NCBI RefSeq assembly: GCF_001648895.1 | Contig: NZ_LXUF01000011.1 | Location: 1-64,000, forward strand | Direction of reading: 5' to 3' | Length of the DNA stretch: 64,000 nucleotides | DNA from: Methylovorus sp. MM2 | GTDB lineage: Bacteria; Pseudomonadota; Gammaproteobacteria; Burkholderiales; Methylophilaceae | Part shown: positions 28,715 to 38,684 of the stretch, in pieces | How the letters are laid out: each line of letters starts with the position of its first letter | How positions within the stretch are numbered: the stretch's first letter is position 1 | Translations under genes and position numbers: made by a program | Notes under the pieces: generated by a model | The model's input: the letters and a program-made list of their open reading frames with translations, nothing else | What the model was told of the DNA's origin: nothing | Databases searched by the model: none

Positions 28715-28750
28715 ATAGGGTTACCCAATCACCAGTAATCAATAAGAATC

Positions 28751-30493
28751 ATGGAAGACCGTACCAATCAGATCACGGGCGCAGAAATCGTCATCCGATG
28801 CTTGCAAGAGGAGAATGTTAAATTCCTTTTTGGCTATCCAGGTGGCGCAGTTCTCAATATCTACGACGCGATTTTCAAGCAAGATAAATTCAAACATGTC
28901 TTAGTACGCCATGAACAAGCGGCTGTGCACGCGGCCGATGCATTCTCGCGCGCGACCGGTGATGTAGGTGTCGCACTCGTTACTTCCGGCCCTGGCGCTA
29001 CCAATGCGATCACAGGCATCGCCACTGCATACATGGACTCCATCCCGCTGGTTGTAATCAGCGGGCAGGTTCCGACACCAGCCATAGGCATGGATGCTTT
29101 TCAGGAAGTCGACATGGTTGGCGTTACCCGCCCATGCGTAAAACATAATTTCTTGATCAAAGATATCAAGGATATCGCCACGACCATGAAGAAGGCATTT
29201 TATATTGCCTCGACTGGCCGCCCTGGTCCTGTTGTTGTAGATATCCCGAAAGACATCACCGCACAATTTGCAGAGTTTGAGTATCCAAAATCTGTTGAGA
29301 TGCGCTCGTACAACCCGATACTTAAAGGGCATTCTGGGCAGATCAAAAAAGCACTCAAACTGATGCTCGAAGCCAAACGCCCGATGATATATAGCGGCGG
29401 CGGTGCAGTGCTGGGTGACTGTTCTGATGAATTGGTAAAACTGACGCGTCGCCTAGGCTTCCCTATCACCAACACATTGATGGGCTTGGGCGGCTACCCC
29501 GCGACTGACAAGCAGTTTGTTGGCATGCCTGGCATGCACGGCACCTATGAAGCCAACATGTCCATGCAGAATTGCGATGTACTGATCGCCATCGGATCGC
29601 GTTTTGATGACCGCGTGATCGGCAATACAGAGCACTTCTATAATAAAGACCGCACCATCATTCACATTGATATTGACCCTTCTTCGATATCAAAACGCGT
29701 TAAGGTTGATGTGCCTATCGTAGGCCACGTTCAATCGGTATTAACTGAAATGAACGAGCTCCTTGATGGCGAATTTAAAGCCTTAACAGAAAACAAACCA
29801 GATGCCGGTGCTTTAAAAGCTTGGTGGAAACAGATTGAAGAGTGGCGTAGTAAAGACTGTCTAAGCTATACACAGAGCGACGAAGTCATTAAGCCGCAAT
29901 TTGTGATTGAGAAGCTTTGGGAAGTCACCAAAGGCGAAGCATTTGTAACGTCTGACGTAGGTCAACATCAAATGTGGGCTGCTCAATACTATAAATTCGA
30001 CAAACCACGTCGCTGGTTGAATTCGGGCGGCTTAGGCACGATGGGCGTTGGTTTACCTTATGCAATGGGCGCTCAATTAGCATTCCCTGATGCACAGGTT
30101 GCGTGCGTCACTGGCGAAGGTAGCATCCAGATGAATATTCAGGAACTTTCCACCTGCAAGCAGTTCCATCTGCCGATCAAAGTGATTCTACTGAATAACC
30201 GCTATCTGGGCATGGTCCGCCAATGGCAACAGTTCTTCTATGGCAATCGTTATTCAGAATCTTATATGGATAGCCTGCCTGACTTTGTAAAACTGGCAGA
30301 GTCTTATGGCCATGTGGGCATGCTGATCGAAAAGCCATCGGATGTTGAAAGCGCATTGAAGCATGCATTCAGCCCGGAATTGAAAGAGCGTTTCGTGTTC
30401 ATGAATTTCCTGACAGACCCTAAGGAAAATGTTTTCCCGATGGTGCCGAACGGAAAAGGTTTGTCTGAAATGATCCTGTCTGAAGAACTATAA
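28751..30493 (+). CDS. ilvI: Acetolactate synthase large subunit
   Basis: The TPP- and FAD-dependent enzyme that makes acetolactate or acetohydroxybutyrate for valine, leucine and isoleucine. It has 580 residues. Visible are GYPGGAVLNIYDAIF near 24, the catalytic Glu in VRHEQAAVHAADAF, the FAD segment and the TPP motif GEGSIQMNIQELSTC near 457 ending in NN. It is followed by ilvH and ilvC with small gaps, an operon typical of beta- and gammaproteobacteria. Confidence 0.96.
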   Translation: MEDRTNQITGAEIVIRCLQEENVKFLFGYPGGAVLNIYDAIFKQDKFKHVLVRHEQAAVHAADAFSRATGDVGVALVTSGPGATNAITGIATAYMDSIPLVVISGQVPTPAIGMDAFQEVDMVGVTRPCVKHNFLIKDIKDIATTMKKAFYIASTGRPGPVVVDIPKDITAQFAEFEYPKSVEMRSYNPILKGHSGQIKKALKLMLEAKRPMIYSGGGAVLGDCSDELVKLTRRLGFPITNTLMGLGGYPATDKQFVGMPGMHGTYEANMSMQNCDVLIAIGSRFDDRVIGNTEHFYNKDRTIIHIDIDPSSISKRVKVDVPIVGHVQSVLTEMNELLDGEFKALTENKPDAGALKAWWKQIEEWRSKDCLSYTQSDEVIKPQFVIEKLWEVTKGEAFVTSDVGQHQMWAAQYYKFDKPRRWLNSGGLGTMGVGLPYAMGAQLAFPDAQVACVTGEGSIQMNIQELSTCKQFHLPIKVILLNNRYLGMVRQWQQFFYGNRYSESYMDSLPDFVKLAESYGHVGMLIEKPSDVESALKHAFSPELKERFVFMNFLTDPKENVFPMVPNGKGLSEMILSEEL

Positions 30494-30526
30494 AAACTAG
30501 ATATCACTGAGAAGAAGAGCGATTAG

Positions 30527-31018
30527 ATGAAACATATTATCTCCCTGCTCATGGAAAACGAAGCTGGTGCATTATCCCGCGTTGCCGGGCTATTCTCAGC
30601 ACGTGCCTACAATATTGAATCGCTGACTGTGGCTCCTACCGAAGATGCCACATTGTCACGCATGACCATAGTCACCTCCGGATCGGAAGAAGTGATCGAA
30701 CAAATCATCAAGCAACTCAACAAGTTGGTTGATGTGGTCAAAGTGCTGGATCTTAACGATGGTCGCTTTATAGAACGCGAACTGATGTTAGTTAAAGTCA
30801 AGGCTACTGGTGTTTTCCGTGATGAAATGAAAAGAATGTGCGATATCTTCCGAGGCCGCATCATCGATGTTGCCGATGGAAGCTACACCATTGAACTCAC
30901 TGGATCTGGCAGCAAACTGGATGCATTCCTAGAAGCTCTGGACAACACCGCCATCCTCGAGACTGTACGTACAGGCGCTTCCGGCATTGGCCGTGGCGAC
31001 CGTATCCTTAAAGTTTAA
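30527..31018 (+). CDS. ilvH: Acetolactate synthase small (regulatory) subunit
   Basis: Binds valine and activates or inhibits the large subunit. It has 163 residues with an N-terminal ACT domain (about 2-75) starting MKHIISLLMENEAGALSRVA, the SARAYNIESLTVAPTED stretch and a C-terminal regulatory half. It lies 33 nt after ilvI and 32 nt before ilvC. Confidence 0.96.
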   Translation: MKHIISLLMENEAGALSRVAGLFSARAYNIESLTVAPTEDATLSRMTIVTSGSEEVIEQIIKQLNKLVDVVKVLDLNDGRFIERELMLVKVKATGVFRDEMKRMCDIFRGRIIDVADGSYTIELTGSGSKLDAFLEALDNTAILETVRTGASGIGRGDRILKV

Positions 31019-31047
31019 TTAGATAAAAAGAATTTGTTGAAAGGTAG

Positions 31048-32067
<1,020 letters not shown>

Positions 32068-32099
32068 TACAGTCTCAACGTATTAAGCTTTAGTAAAAA

Positions 32100-32133
32100 T
32101 AAAGGCAAGGATTTGATCCTTGCCTTTATCATT
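32100..32133. terminator. Rho-independent terminator after ilvC (probably bidirectional)
   Basis: Perfect 12-bp arms TAAAGGCAAGGA (32100-32111) and TCCTTGCCTTTA (32117-32128) with a 5-nt loop. It lies between the convergent ilvC and rppH, so it can serve both. Confidence 0.88.
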
Positions 32134-32152
32134 TTCAGCTAACCTTGCTCCG

Positions 32153-32677
32153 TTAACCTTGCGTAGTCACAGGGCCTAGATTAGTACGTTTCTTAGGACG
32201 CGCCTCTCCTAGCAGATGCGGTGATAGCTCATTCAATGCCATCTTGTAGACCTCTCGTTTGAACTCGATGACATTATCCAGCGGTACCCAGTACTCGCTC
32301 CATCGCCATGCATCAAACTCAGGATGAGAGCTTGCGCGCAATGAGACATCACTATCCCTCCCAGTTAGTCGCAGCAGAAACCATATCTGCTTTTGTCCTT
32401 TATAACTACCACGCCACTCACGCTTGACCCAGTTAGTCGGCACATCGTACCTTAACCAGTCACGTGTACGACCCAGTATTTTTACATGCTCGGCACGCAA
32501 ACCGACCTCTTCCATCAATTCCCGATACATCGCCTGCTCAGGGGATTCGCCCTGCTTAATACCGCCCTGCGGGAACTGCCAAGAGTGTTCACGAATGCGC
32601 TTACCCCAAAACACCTGATTGCTGGCATTACATAAAATAATACCTACATTCGGGCGATATCCGTCGCGATCTATCAT
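32153..32677 (-). CDS. rppH: RNA pyrophosphohydrolase RppH
   Basis: Removes pyrophosphate from 5'-triphosphorylated mRNA and so starts 5'-end-dependent decay. It has 174 residues and begins [17 protein letters not shown], as in the family. The Nudix box [20 protein letters not shown] is intact (about 37-56), followed by VGL. It stands alone; a short AT-rich region precedes it. Confidence 0.96.
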   Translation of the reverse strand: MIDRDGYRPNVGIILCNASNQVFWGKRIREHSWQFPQGGIKQGESPEQAMYRELMEEVGLRAEHVKILGRTRDWLRYDVPTNWVKREWRGSYKGQKQIWFLLRLTGRDSDVSLRASSHPEFDAWRWSEYWVPLDNVIEFKREVYKMALNELSPHLLGEARPKKRTNLGPVTTQG

Positions 32678-32791
32678 GACAAAAAACCCCGTTAATTTTG
32701 TGTAATTTTTTCACACTTCCGGTCGTATTGAAAGCAAGCGATGAAAACAATCTGTTTTTATATGGCTTTAACTATTATGTCGTGCTATTCC

Positions 32792-32821
32792 TTGACGCTT
32801 TTTACAACCGCACTTTATACT
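32792..32821 (+). promoter_or_regulatory. Candidate sigma-70 promoter for the YVTN propeller gene
   Basis: A -35 TTGACG (32792-32797) is 18 nt from a -10 TATACT (32816-32821). Transcription would begin near 32828, giving a leader of about 98 nt. The hexamers are near consensus. Confidence 0.5.
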
Positions 32822-32925
32822 GCAAAAGCTTAATAACCATAGTTAACCTAATTTAGTAAACCAAAAATCAATCCAATCGTTTTATTCCATATCGACCTCA
32901 CAAATCTTTACGATTACAAAGCATT

Positions 32926-33903
32926 TTGCAACCAACTCTAAAATATTTTATCCGGCAAATCAGTGCATGCGCGGCGCTATGCGTAGCATTGACTACACCA
33001 GCACTTGCTGCAGGTTATGCATACATCACCAACCAAGCGAGTAATAATGTATCGGTCATTGATATTAGCAAGCAGCAAGTAATTGCAACAATTCCGGTAG
33101 GTAAAGCGCCAGTGGGTGTTGCGGTCTCGGCAAAACTTGCAAAAGTCTATATTTCCAATGTTGAGGGGCAATCCATCTCTATCATTGACGCCAATAAGTT
33201 TGAGCATCTTGAAGATTTCCCTATAAAAGGCTCACCCGTAGGCCTAGCAATCGCCCCCAATAGTAATGTGCTATATGTAGCAGACTGGTATGAAGATCGA
33301 ATCCTTGAAATTAACCTTAGCGACATGCAGCAACAGCGTGAAATCCATATTGGCAAAGCACCAGCAGGCATCATCGTTAGTCCTGATGGCAAAAAGTTAT
33401 ATGTAGCCAATCGCGACAGCAATGACATTGCCATCATTGATACTGAAAAATTAGTTGTGTTATCTCGCATCAATGTGGGCGAACACCCTTATGGGTTGAC
33501 ACTCAGCCCTGATGGTCAAAAACTATATGTGGTTAACGTCTATTCAAATACGGTTTCTCTAGTTGATACTGAGACTGGTCAAATAGATACAGTGCGCGTT
33601 GGCGAACACCCTTATTGCGTCGCAGTAAACCCTAACGGACAATATATCTACGTCACCAATACACAAGGCGATACTGTTTCAGTCGTAGATATCGCACTTA
33701 AGAAAACAATTGCATCTATCCATGTGGGAGGCTTTCCTGAAGGCATTGCATTTCAAGCCGCCACACAACAGATTTTTGTCGCCAACTGGTTCGACAACAC
33801 CGTTTCAGTGATTGACGCTTCAACTAATAAAGTGACCGCAAGCATTCTGACAGGCAATCAAAGTCGGGCTTTCGGCCAGTTTATTCTTGAACCCGTGCAT
33901 TGA
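32926..33903 (+). CDS. Secreted YVTN-family beta-propeller protein
   Basis: A 325-residue exported protein. A signal peptide (hydrophobic ISACAALCVALTTPALAA) is followed by seven repeats of about 42 residues, each with a Y-[IV]-x-N/D core and a SV-[IV]-D strand (for example LYVANRDSNDIAIIDT), so it should fold as a seven-bladed propeller. The start is TTG at 32926; no better ATG is found and the ribosome-binding site is weak. Such proteins are often found with PQQ-dependent alcohol dehydrogenases; the ligand is unknown. An MxaD-like gene follows 60 nt later, so the two may be cotranscribed. Confidence 0.85.
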   Translation: MQPTLKYFIRQISACAALCVALTTPALAAGYAYITNQASNNVSVIDISKQQVIATIPVGKAPVGVAVSAKLAKVYISNVEGQSISIIDANKFEHLEDFPIKGSPVGLAIAPNSNVLYVADWYEDRILEINLSDMQQQREIHIGKAPAGIIVSPDGKKLYVANRDSNDIAIIDTEKLVVLSRINVGEHPYGLTLSPDGQKLYVVNVYSNTVSLVDTETGQIDTVRVGEHPYCVAVNPNGQYIYVTNTQGDTVSVVDIALKKTIASIHVGGFPEGIAFQAATQQIFVANWFDNTVSVIDASTNKVTASILTGNQSRAFGQFILEPVH

Positions 33904-33963
33904 ATTTAGAGTCATAGTGATGATTCTTACCCGTACTAACTACTAATAAATGGAGAAAGACGA

Positions 33964-34500
33964 ATGAAAAAGTTACTCACACTCATCGCAATGGCCGCAT
34001 TACCACTCACCGCAGCAGCGCATGGCCCATCACCACAAAAAGTTGAGAAAGAAATCATCATCAAAGCTGAACCCGCAAAGGTGTGGGCTTTAGTCAAAGA
34101 TTTTGGTGGTTGGCAAAAATGGCATCCAGCTGTTGCCAGTACTAAAATCGAAGTGAAGAAAGACGACAACGGCGATGATGCAACTTTCCGCACATTAACA
34201 CTCAAAGATGGCGGAACGATTGTTGAAAAACTTCGCTCCAGCGACGACACATCCATGGTCATCAAATATGAGATTGAATCAGGTGTGCTACCAGTCTCAG
34301 ATTACTACTCCGTCTTCAGTGTAAAGCCTGGCGAAAATGCTGGTGAAACCAAAGTGACCTGGATGGGCCGCTTCTATAGAGTGTATAAACTGAACCCACC
34401 TATTCCAGAAGGTCAAGATGATGAATCTGCAATCAAAGCAGTGACAGGCATGTATGACTCTGGCCTTGCAGCACTAAAGAAAATCGCTGAAGGAAAATAA
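33964..34500 (+). CDS. MxaD-like periplasmic SRPBCC-family protein
   Basis: A 178-residue exported protein with a signal peptide ending around AAAHG. The mature part begins GPSPQKVEKEIIIKAEP and carries KVWALVKDFGGWQKWHP, a polyketide cyclase/START-like fold. In Methylobacterium, MxaD is a periplasmic protein that helps electron flow from methanol dehydrogenase to cytochrome cL. The start has GGAGA about 8 nt upstream. No methanol dehydrogenase gene is in the window, so the role in methanol oxidation is inferred from similarity only. Confidence 0.82.
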   Translation: MKKLLTLIAMAALPLTAAAHGPSPQKVEKEIIIKAEPAKVWALVKDFGGWQKWHPAVASTKIEVKKDDNGDDATFRTLTLKDGGTIVEKLRSSDDTSMVIKYEIESGVLPVSDYYSVFSVKPGENAGETKVTWMGRFYRVYKLNPPIPEGQDDESAIKAVTGMYDSGLAALKKIAEGK

Positions 34501-34531
34501 GCTTACGTGACATTTTTTGTCAGTAAATTGT

Positions 34532-34567
34532 AAAGAGATAGGTAATTACCCGCCTCTTTGTTTTTTT
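34532..34567 (+). terminator. Terminator after the MxaD-like gene
   Basis: Outer arms AAAGAG (34532-34537) and CTCTTT (34554-34559) enclose an inner palindrome GGTAATTACC. A run of seven T residues follows. It ends the propeller-MxaD transcript before pilA. Confidence 0.7.
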
Positions 34568-34597
34568 GCGATAGTATTTGAATCATAGAGACATGTA

Positions 34598-34619
34598 ATA
34601 CTTATTTCTCAATAAGTAT
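34598..34619. repeat. 22-bp inverted repeat upstream of pilA
   Basis: Arms ATACTTAT (34598-34605) and ATAAGTAT (34612-34619) flank a 6-nt centre. It ends 46 nt before the pilA start codon. It may be an operator or a leader hairpin; there is no T-run, so it is not a terminator. Confidence 0.5.
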
Positions 34620-34665
34620 GGCGTGTTATCTAAATAGAATTAATCAAACTTCAAGGAGCTAGACA

Positions 34666-35106
34666 ATGAAAAAAGTTCAACAAGGTTTTACCCTAATCGA
34701 ACTGATGATCGTAGTTGCGATTATCGGTATCTTGGCAGCAGTTGCGATTCCCCAATATAGCAATTACACATCCCGCTCTAAAGCAGCTGCAACTCTTGCA
34801 GAATTAGGATCATATCAAACAGCTGTTGCTTTGTGTTCTCAAGAAACAGGCGCATTAACTGACTGTAGCGCTGGCTCAAATGGCATTCCTGTAGTGGCTA
34901 ATACAAACAGCACAACTATAACTAGCGTAACAGCGGGTACAATCACTGGTACATCAAGTGCCACTGATACAGCTGGAGCTAGGTTGACATTCACATTTAC
35001 TCCATCACTAACTACTGATACATCGGCGAATCAAGTTTGGACATTGGCAGGTACTATCTGCAATGCGACTCGCGGTATTAAACCAGGTGTTGCTGGTTGC
35101 GTTTAA
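34666..35106 (+). CDS. pilA: Type IV major pilin-like protein PilA
   Basis: A 146-residue type IVa prepilin. The leader MKKVQQG is cut by PilD before Phe8, giving a mature N-terminus [19 protein letters not shown] with the essential Glu5 (residue 12 of the precursor). The helix ends in [13 protein letters not shown]. The rest is Thr/Ser-rich and holds four cysteines, with the last pair bracketing a C-terminal loop ([14 protein letters not shown]). AAGGAG lies 7 nt before the start. It is a single gene followed by its own terminator and then a candidate glycosyltransferase gene. Confidence 0.95.
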   Translation: MKKVQQGFTLIELMIVVAIIGILAAVAIPQYSNYTSRSKAAATLAELGSYQTAVALCSQETGALTDCSAGSNGIPVVANTNSTTITSVTAGTITGTSSATDTAGARLTFTFTPSLTTDTSANQVWTLAGTICNATRGIKPGVAGCV

Positions 35107-35126
35107 ACTGATTCAGTAATATAAAC

Positions 35127-35160
35127 AAAGCCTCTTCATTAATTGAAGAGGCTTTTTTTA
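35127..35160 (+). terminator. Rho-independent terminator after pilA
   Basis: Perfect 12-bp arms AAAGCCTCTTCA (35127-35138) and TGAAGAGGCTTT (35144-35155) with a 5-nt loop, followed by a T-run. It ends about 20 nt before the next start codon. Confidence 0.9.
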
Positions 35161-35180
35161 TCTATATATTTAGGTAATCG

Positions 35181-36785
35181 ATGAAGATAGCTAAGTGGAT
35201 TTATCCGTTAATTATTCTAGGGCTTACTAGCCTAGTGTATGGAAAGTTTCTTTGGAATCCTATTGTATTTGATGACATCTATTTTTTTCTTACCCCTGAA
35301 GCAACTTTAGAAAAGTTCACTAGCTCTTTCAACCTACTCTCTGTACGCTGGCTAGCTTATGCCACGCTTGCATTCCCTCTCAAATTCTTTGGGACGGATC
35401 TTATCAACTTCAGATTACCCGCTTTATTGCTTCATGCGGCAACTGGAGTTGCTTTATTCTTAACCTTAAAAGAAGTGTATGCCCTACCTACATTTTCCTT
35501 AGCAAAGAACAACTCTAAACAAACATTATCGTTATTAGCGTTATTATCAGCATGTATTTTTGTAACTCACCCTATAGCTGCTTATGCTGCGGGATACTTA
35601 ATACAGCGTACGATTGTTTTAGCCACACTCTTTAGCTTGCTTTCATTATTGACTTATTTACGTTACTTATCCACCAAGTCGACTTGGTTGTTATTCTGTA
35701 GCTTATGTATGTATTTATTGGCGGTATTGAGCAAAGAACACGCCATTATGTTACCTGCATTTATTTTGGTCATCAGCATGATGCTGGACAAAAACTTATT
35801 CAAGCAGAAATTGATCATTAGCTTCTTTATTATGTGCGGGATAATTGGATTGTATGTTGTGCTACAAAAAGCAGGGTTAATTGGTCATGTATATGAACCA
35901 GATGCCTCCCCCATGCTAATAGCGGAAGGTACTACCTATTCTCACCCTCTATTATTAAGCATAATAGGGCAATGTTGTTTGTATTTTAAGTACTTAGCTC
36001 TTTTAGTATTTCCTAATCCAGCATGGCTTTCGATAGACATGCGCGAGACATTCCCTACAAACATCTGGTCGTTGCAACTTGTTGGGATGATAGGGTTTTT
36101 TAGCTACGGATTTATAGCATTTAAGTTAGTTTTCAAACGTAATAGCTATAGTCTTTTGGGTTTGGCACTATTATTTCCATGGATATTATTCTTTACAGAA
36201 CTATCTGTTGTTAGGATTCAAGAATCTTTTGTACTTTATAGATGCTATTTATGGATGCCAGGTATTTTTATAGCTATTCCACTATTGCTGACAAAGATAA
36301 ATATCAAATCTCTATATGCATTACTTATCTTTATCGTTTTATGTTTTTCTGGGCTCACTATAAATCGATTAACAACATTCTCACACCCACTTCTATTGTG
36401 GGACGATGCAAGAATATTATTAGGGGATAATCTTAATTATCCTGGAGCAGATAGAATATTTTACAACTGTGGTATTGAGTTCAAAAACTTATATCAATAT
36501 CAAGATGCTATAACGAATCTAAAAGTAGCCATTCAAATACGCCCCAATTATTCGCCATACCTTACAGCGCTTGGCAACACATATGCGCTTAGTATGGATT
36601 ACTACAACGCAATTTACAGCTATCAACAGGCAATTAAGGTTGATCCAAATCAAGCACGAACATATCAATTGCTAGGTTTGGCATATAGTAAAACAAATCA
36701 AAACGAGTTAGCGAAAGATAGCTATCTAAAAGCGTGTACTCTAGGAAGGAAAGATGTATGCGAATCGTCAGGCAATACCCCTTAG
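35181..36785 (+). CDS. Multi-pass membrane protein with C-terminal TPR repeats, possible GT-C pilin glycosyltransferase
   Basis: A 534-residue protein. About ten hydrophobic helices span residues 5-410. The first periplasmic loop has FDDIY after NPIVF, the acidic pair usual in GT-C glycosyltransferases (PMT, PglL, TMTC-like). The C-terminal 110 residues form about two TPRs (LKVAIQIRPNYSPYLTALGN and YQQAIKVDPNQARTYQLLGL). I do not recognise a named family member. Its place 75 nt after pilA suggests modification of the pilin, as TfpW/TfpO genes do beside pilA in other species. It is AT-richer than its neighbours, consistent with transfer or rapid turnover. It ends 2 bp from the convergent CNB-rhodanese gene. 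Confidence 0.7.
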   Translation: MKIAKWIYPLIILGLTSLVYGKFLWNPIVFDDIYFFLTPEATLEKFTSSFNLLSVRWLAYATLAFPLKFFGTDLINFRLPALLLHAATGVALFLTLKEVYALPTFSLAKNNSKQTLSLLALLSACIFVTHPIAAYAAGYLIQRTIVLATLFSLLSLLTYLRYLSTKSTWLLFCSLCMYLLAVLSKEHAIMLPAFILVISMMLDKNLFKQKLIISFFIMCGIIGLYVVLQKAGLIGHVYEPDASPMLIAEGTTYSHPLLLSIIGQCCLYFKYLALLVFPNPAWLSIDMRETFPTNIWSLQLVGMIGFFSYGFIAFKLVFKRNSYSLLGLALLFPWILFFTELSVVRIQESFVLYRCYLWMPGIFIAIPLLLTKINIKSLYALLIFIVLCFSGLTINRLTTFSHPLLLWDDARILLGDNLNYPGADRIFYNCGIEFKNLYQYQDAITNLKVAIQIRPNYSPYLTALGNTYALSMDYYNAIYSYQQAIKVDPNQARTYQLLGLAYSKTNQNELAKDSYLKACTLGRKDVCESSGNTP

Positions 36786-36787
36786 AC

Positions 36788-37858
36788 CTAAAAGTGTCCT
36801 TTTATACCATCTTGTAGAACCATTACATTAAAACCCAAATTAATCAAAATGAATGCGGCCGCGCTACTCCTTCGACCACTGTGGCAATAAACAATATATT
36901 GCTTATGCCTATCTAATTTATACGCTTCTGTACGAATAAGATTTAATGGTAAATTCACTGCATTAGATTGATGATAAAAATCAAACTCTGATGAAAGGCG
37001 AACATCTAACCAAATTGCCCCATTAGCGACCTGAGAAGTAGCATCTTGTAATGAGATCTGATTAATTAGCGGTGCTTTTAATAGCTCAACAAAATCTTTC
37101 TTATTAAGTCTTAATAGCACACCATCTGTGTTCATGGTAATACTGGCATTCCTTTTATTCTCTGAGACCAAAGCTTCTTCGCCGAAAGTATCGCCTGATT
37201 CTAGCTGCGCTAAGACTAACGGAGGCTGACCAGCTTCAATAATACGGCTGACAACTGCTATACCACTTTCAATCAGGTAATAATAATCCCCTTCAGCGCC
37301 TTGCTTAATAATAACTTGACCCGCTTTTACATTGACTGAAGTCATACGACGAAACATCTCATCAATATTGGCTGTCGGTAGTCGGCTAAACACACCGCTT
37401 TGGAGCTTGGAAGCACTGAAGGCGCCTGTATTATTCATCCATGCGCTTGCACCACGGCCCTGAGCATATTGCTCCGTTTTTTCCAGAGGCTTTTCAAAAT
37501 CAGCAAGCTGATCCCAAGTCATCATGATGTCCAATAGATCCAAGTCAATCCGGATGATTTCAATATCAGTCAGCGCTATGGTGTTTTGCAAACCATTTCG
37601 ATTAGCGTCAATTGGATGCTTTGCAGCTTCTCCACCGCCTCGCATGACTTTTTTTGTGCCATCGGCAAACTGCAATCCAAGCTCACCTTGGATAAGATAA
37701 ATTGATTGGGCACTTTTAGTGATGTTCATCCTTAAGGGATCAATATCCTTACTGACTTTTTCAACGAAGCATAATCCGGCTAACTCTTTAAGTCGGCCTG
37801 CGGATAGTGTAGATATAGGCTCTAATTGAGCAATGAGGGAGGTTTCAACTGATGCCAT
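36788..37858 (-). CDS. Cyclic nucleotide-binding domain protein fused to rhodanese
   Basis: A 356-residue soluble protein. Residues 10-115 look like a degenerate cyclic-nucleotide-binding fold without a phosphate-binding cassette. Residues 150-265 are a canonical CNB domain with the cassette FGEEAL at 225-230, Glu227 for ribose and Arg236 for phosphate. Residues 270-356 are a rhodanese domain with the active loop YCHSGRRSS, Cys325 being catalytic. It probably senses the cAMP controlled by the two upstream genes and changes sulfur transfer or partner binding. It is the third gene of the cAMP operon, 48 nt after the phosphodiesterase. The output is unknown. Confidence 0.9.
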   Translation of the reverse strand: MASVETSLIAQLEPISTLSAGRLKELAGLCFVEKVSKDIDPLRMNITKSAQSIYLIQGELGLQFADGTKKVMRGGGEAAKHPIDANRNGLQNTIALTDIEIIRIDLDLLDIMMTWDQLADFEKPLEKTEQYAQGRGASAWMNNTGAFSASKLQSGVFSRLPTANIDEMFRRMTSVNVKAGQVIIKQGAEGDYYYLIESGIAVVSRIIEAGQPPLVLAQLESGDTFGEEALVSENKRNASITMNTDGVLLRLNKKDFVELLKAPLINQISLQDATSQVANGAIWLDVRLSSEFDFYHQSNAVNLPLNLIRTEAYKLDRHKQYIVYCHSGRRSSAAAFILINLGFNVMVLQDGIKGHF

Positions 37859-37906
37859 GTGAATGTTTATCTTCCGGACTTGAGTCAGCCATTATCGTAA
37901 CCTATT

Positions 37907-38671
37907 TTAAAGCTCAAAAATCTGCATATTTTTTATAGCATCTGGTTTGATTGCAAGCTGACTTTGCTCGAACTCACGCATAATGACTTCGCCTTCACCA
38001 GGTTTGAGGTGGGTAATGTAAATTTCTGCTGGTCGTTTGAGTTTTTTAAGTTCTTCGATCAGCAACGATGGTGATAAATGCTTGGATAATCTAGCTAATG
38101 CGATCTCACCGTCACCGAATGCAGTTTCAATAATCACATACTTCAGGTTTTCAATCTTATTTACATGCTCCCACAGGGCATCGCATGTGGTGGTGTCTCC
38201 ACTAAATACGAGACTATTTTGACCACTATCCAGACGATATCCTACGGCAGGCACCGTATGATTTGCAGGGAGTGCAGTAATTGTACGGTCACCAAGCGTG
38301 ACTGATTGACCAATGGCAATTTCCTGATATTGAAGAAAAGGCGTTTTGGCATCAGGAATCACATTAAAGTCAGGCCATATTTTCCAATTGAATATATGCT
38401 CACGAAGCGTATTGATGGTCTCAATCGTCGCATGGAGTGTCACTGGGTTAGGACGCAAGCCCATGACGGTATCAAGCAAAAATGGAATGGACGCGATATG
38501 ATCAAGATGTGAATGTGTCACGAAGATGTGGTCGATCTTGCATAATTCATCAATAGACAAATCACCAACACCAGTGCCTGCGTCAATCAGAACATCGTCA
38601 TCAAGCAAGATGGATGTCGTACGCAATCCGTTGCCTATACCACCGCTACAACCTAGAATTTTTACCTGCAT
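37907..38671 (-). CDS. Class II cyclic-nucleotide phosphodiesterase-like metallo-hydrolase
   Basis: A 254-residue metallo-beta-lactamase fold protein. The metal motif is THSHLDHIASIPF (H53, H55, D57, H58), with later NHTVPAVGY, FSGDTT and THLKPGE supplying the other ligands. The HxHLDH arrangement and overall layout match class II cAMP phosphodiesterases (PDE1 type). It probably hydrolyses the cyclic nucleotide made by the cyclase located 13 nt upstream. Alternative: a general MBL-fold hydrolase; the gene context favours the phosphodiesterase. Confidence 0.85.
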   Translation of the reverse strand: MQVKILGCSGGIGNGLRTTSILLDDDVLIDAGTGVGDLSIDELCKIDHIFVTHSHLDHIASIPFLLDTVMGLRPNPVTLHATIETINTLREHIFNWKIWPDFNVIPDAKTPFLQYQEIAIGQSVTLGDRTITALPANHTVPAVGYRLDSGQNSLVFSGDTTTCDALWEHVNKIENLKYVIIETAFGDGEIALARLSKHLSPSLLIEELKKLKRPAEIYITHLKPGEGEVIMREFEQSQLAIKPDAIKNMQIFEL

Positions 38672-38684
38672 TAATTACAGCCCA

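Noticed and set aside
34531-34620. Sigma-54 promoter for pilA (TGGCG at 34619)
   Set aside because: The -24 GG-like part is present but there is no GC at the -12 position with the right spacing.
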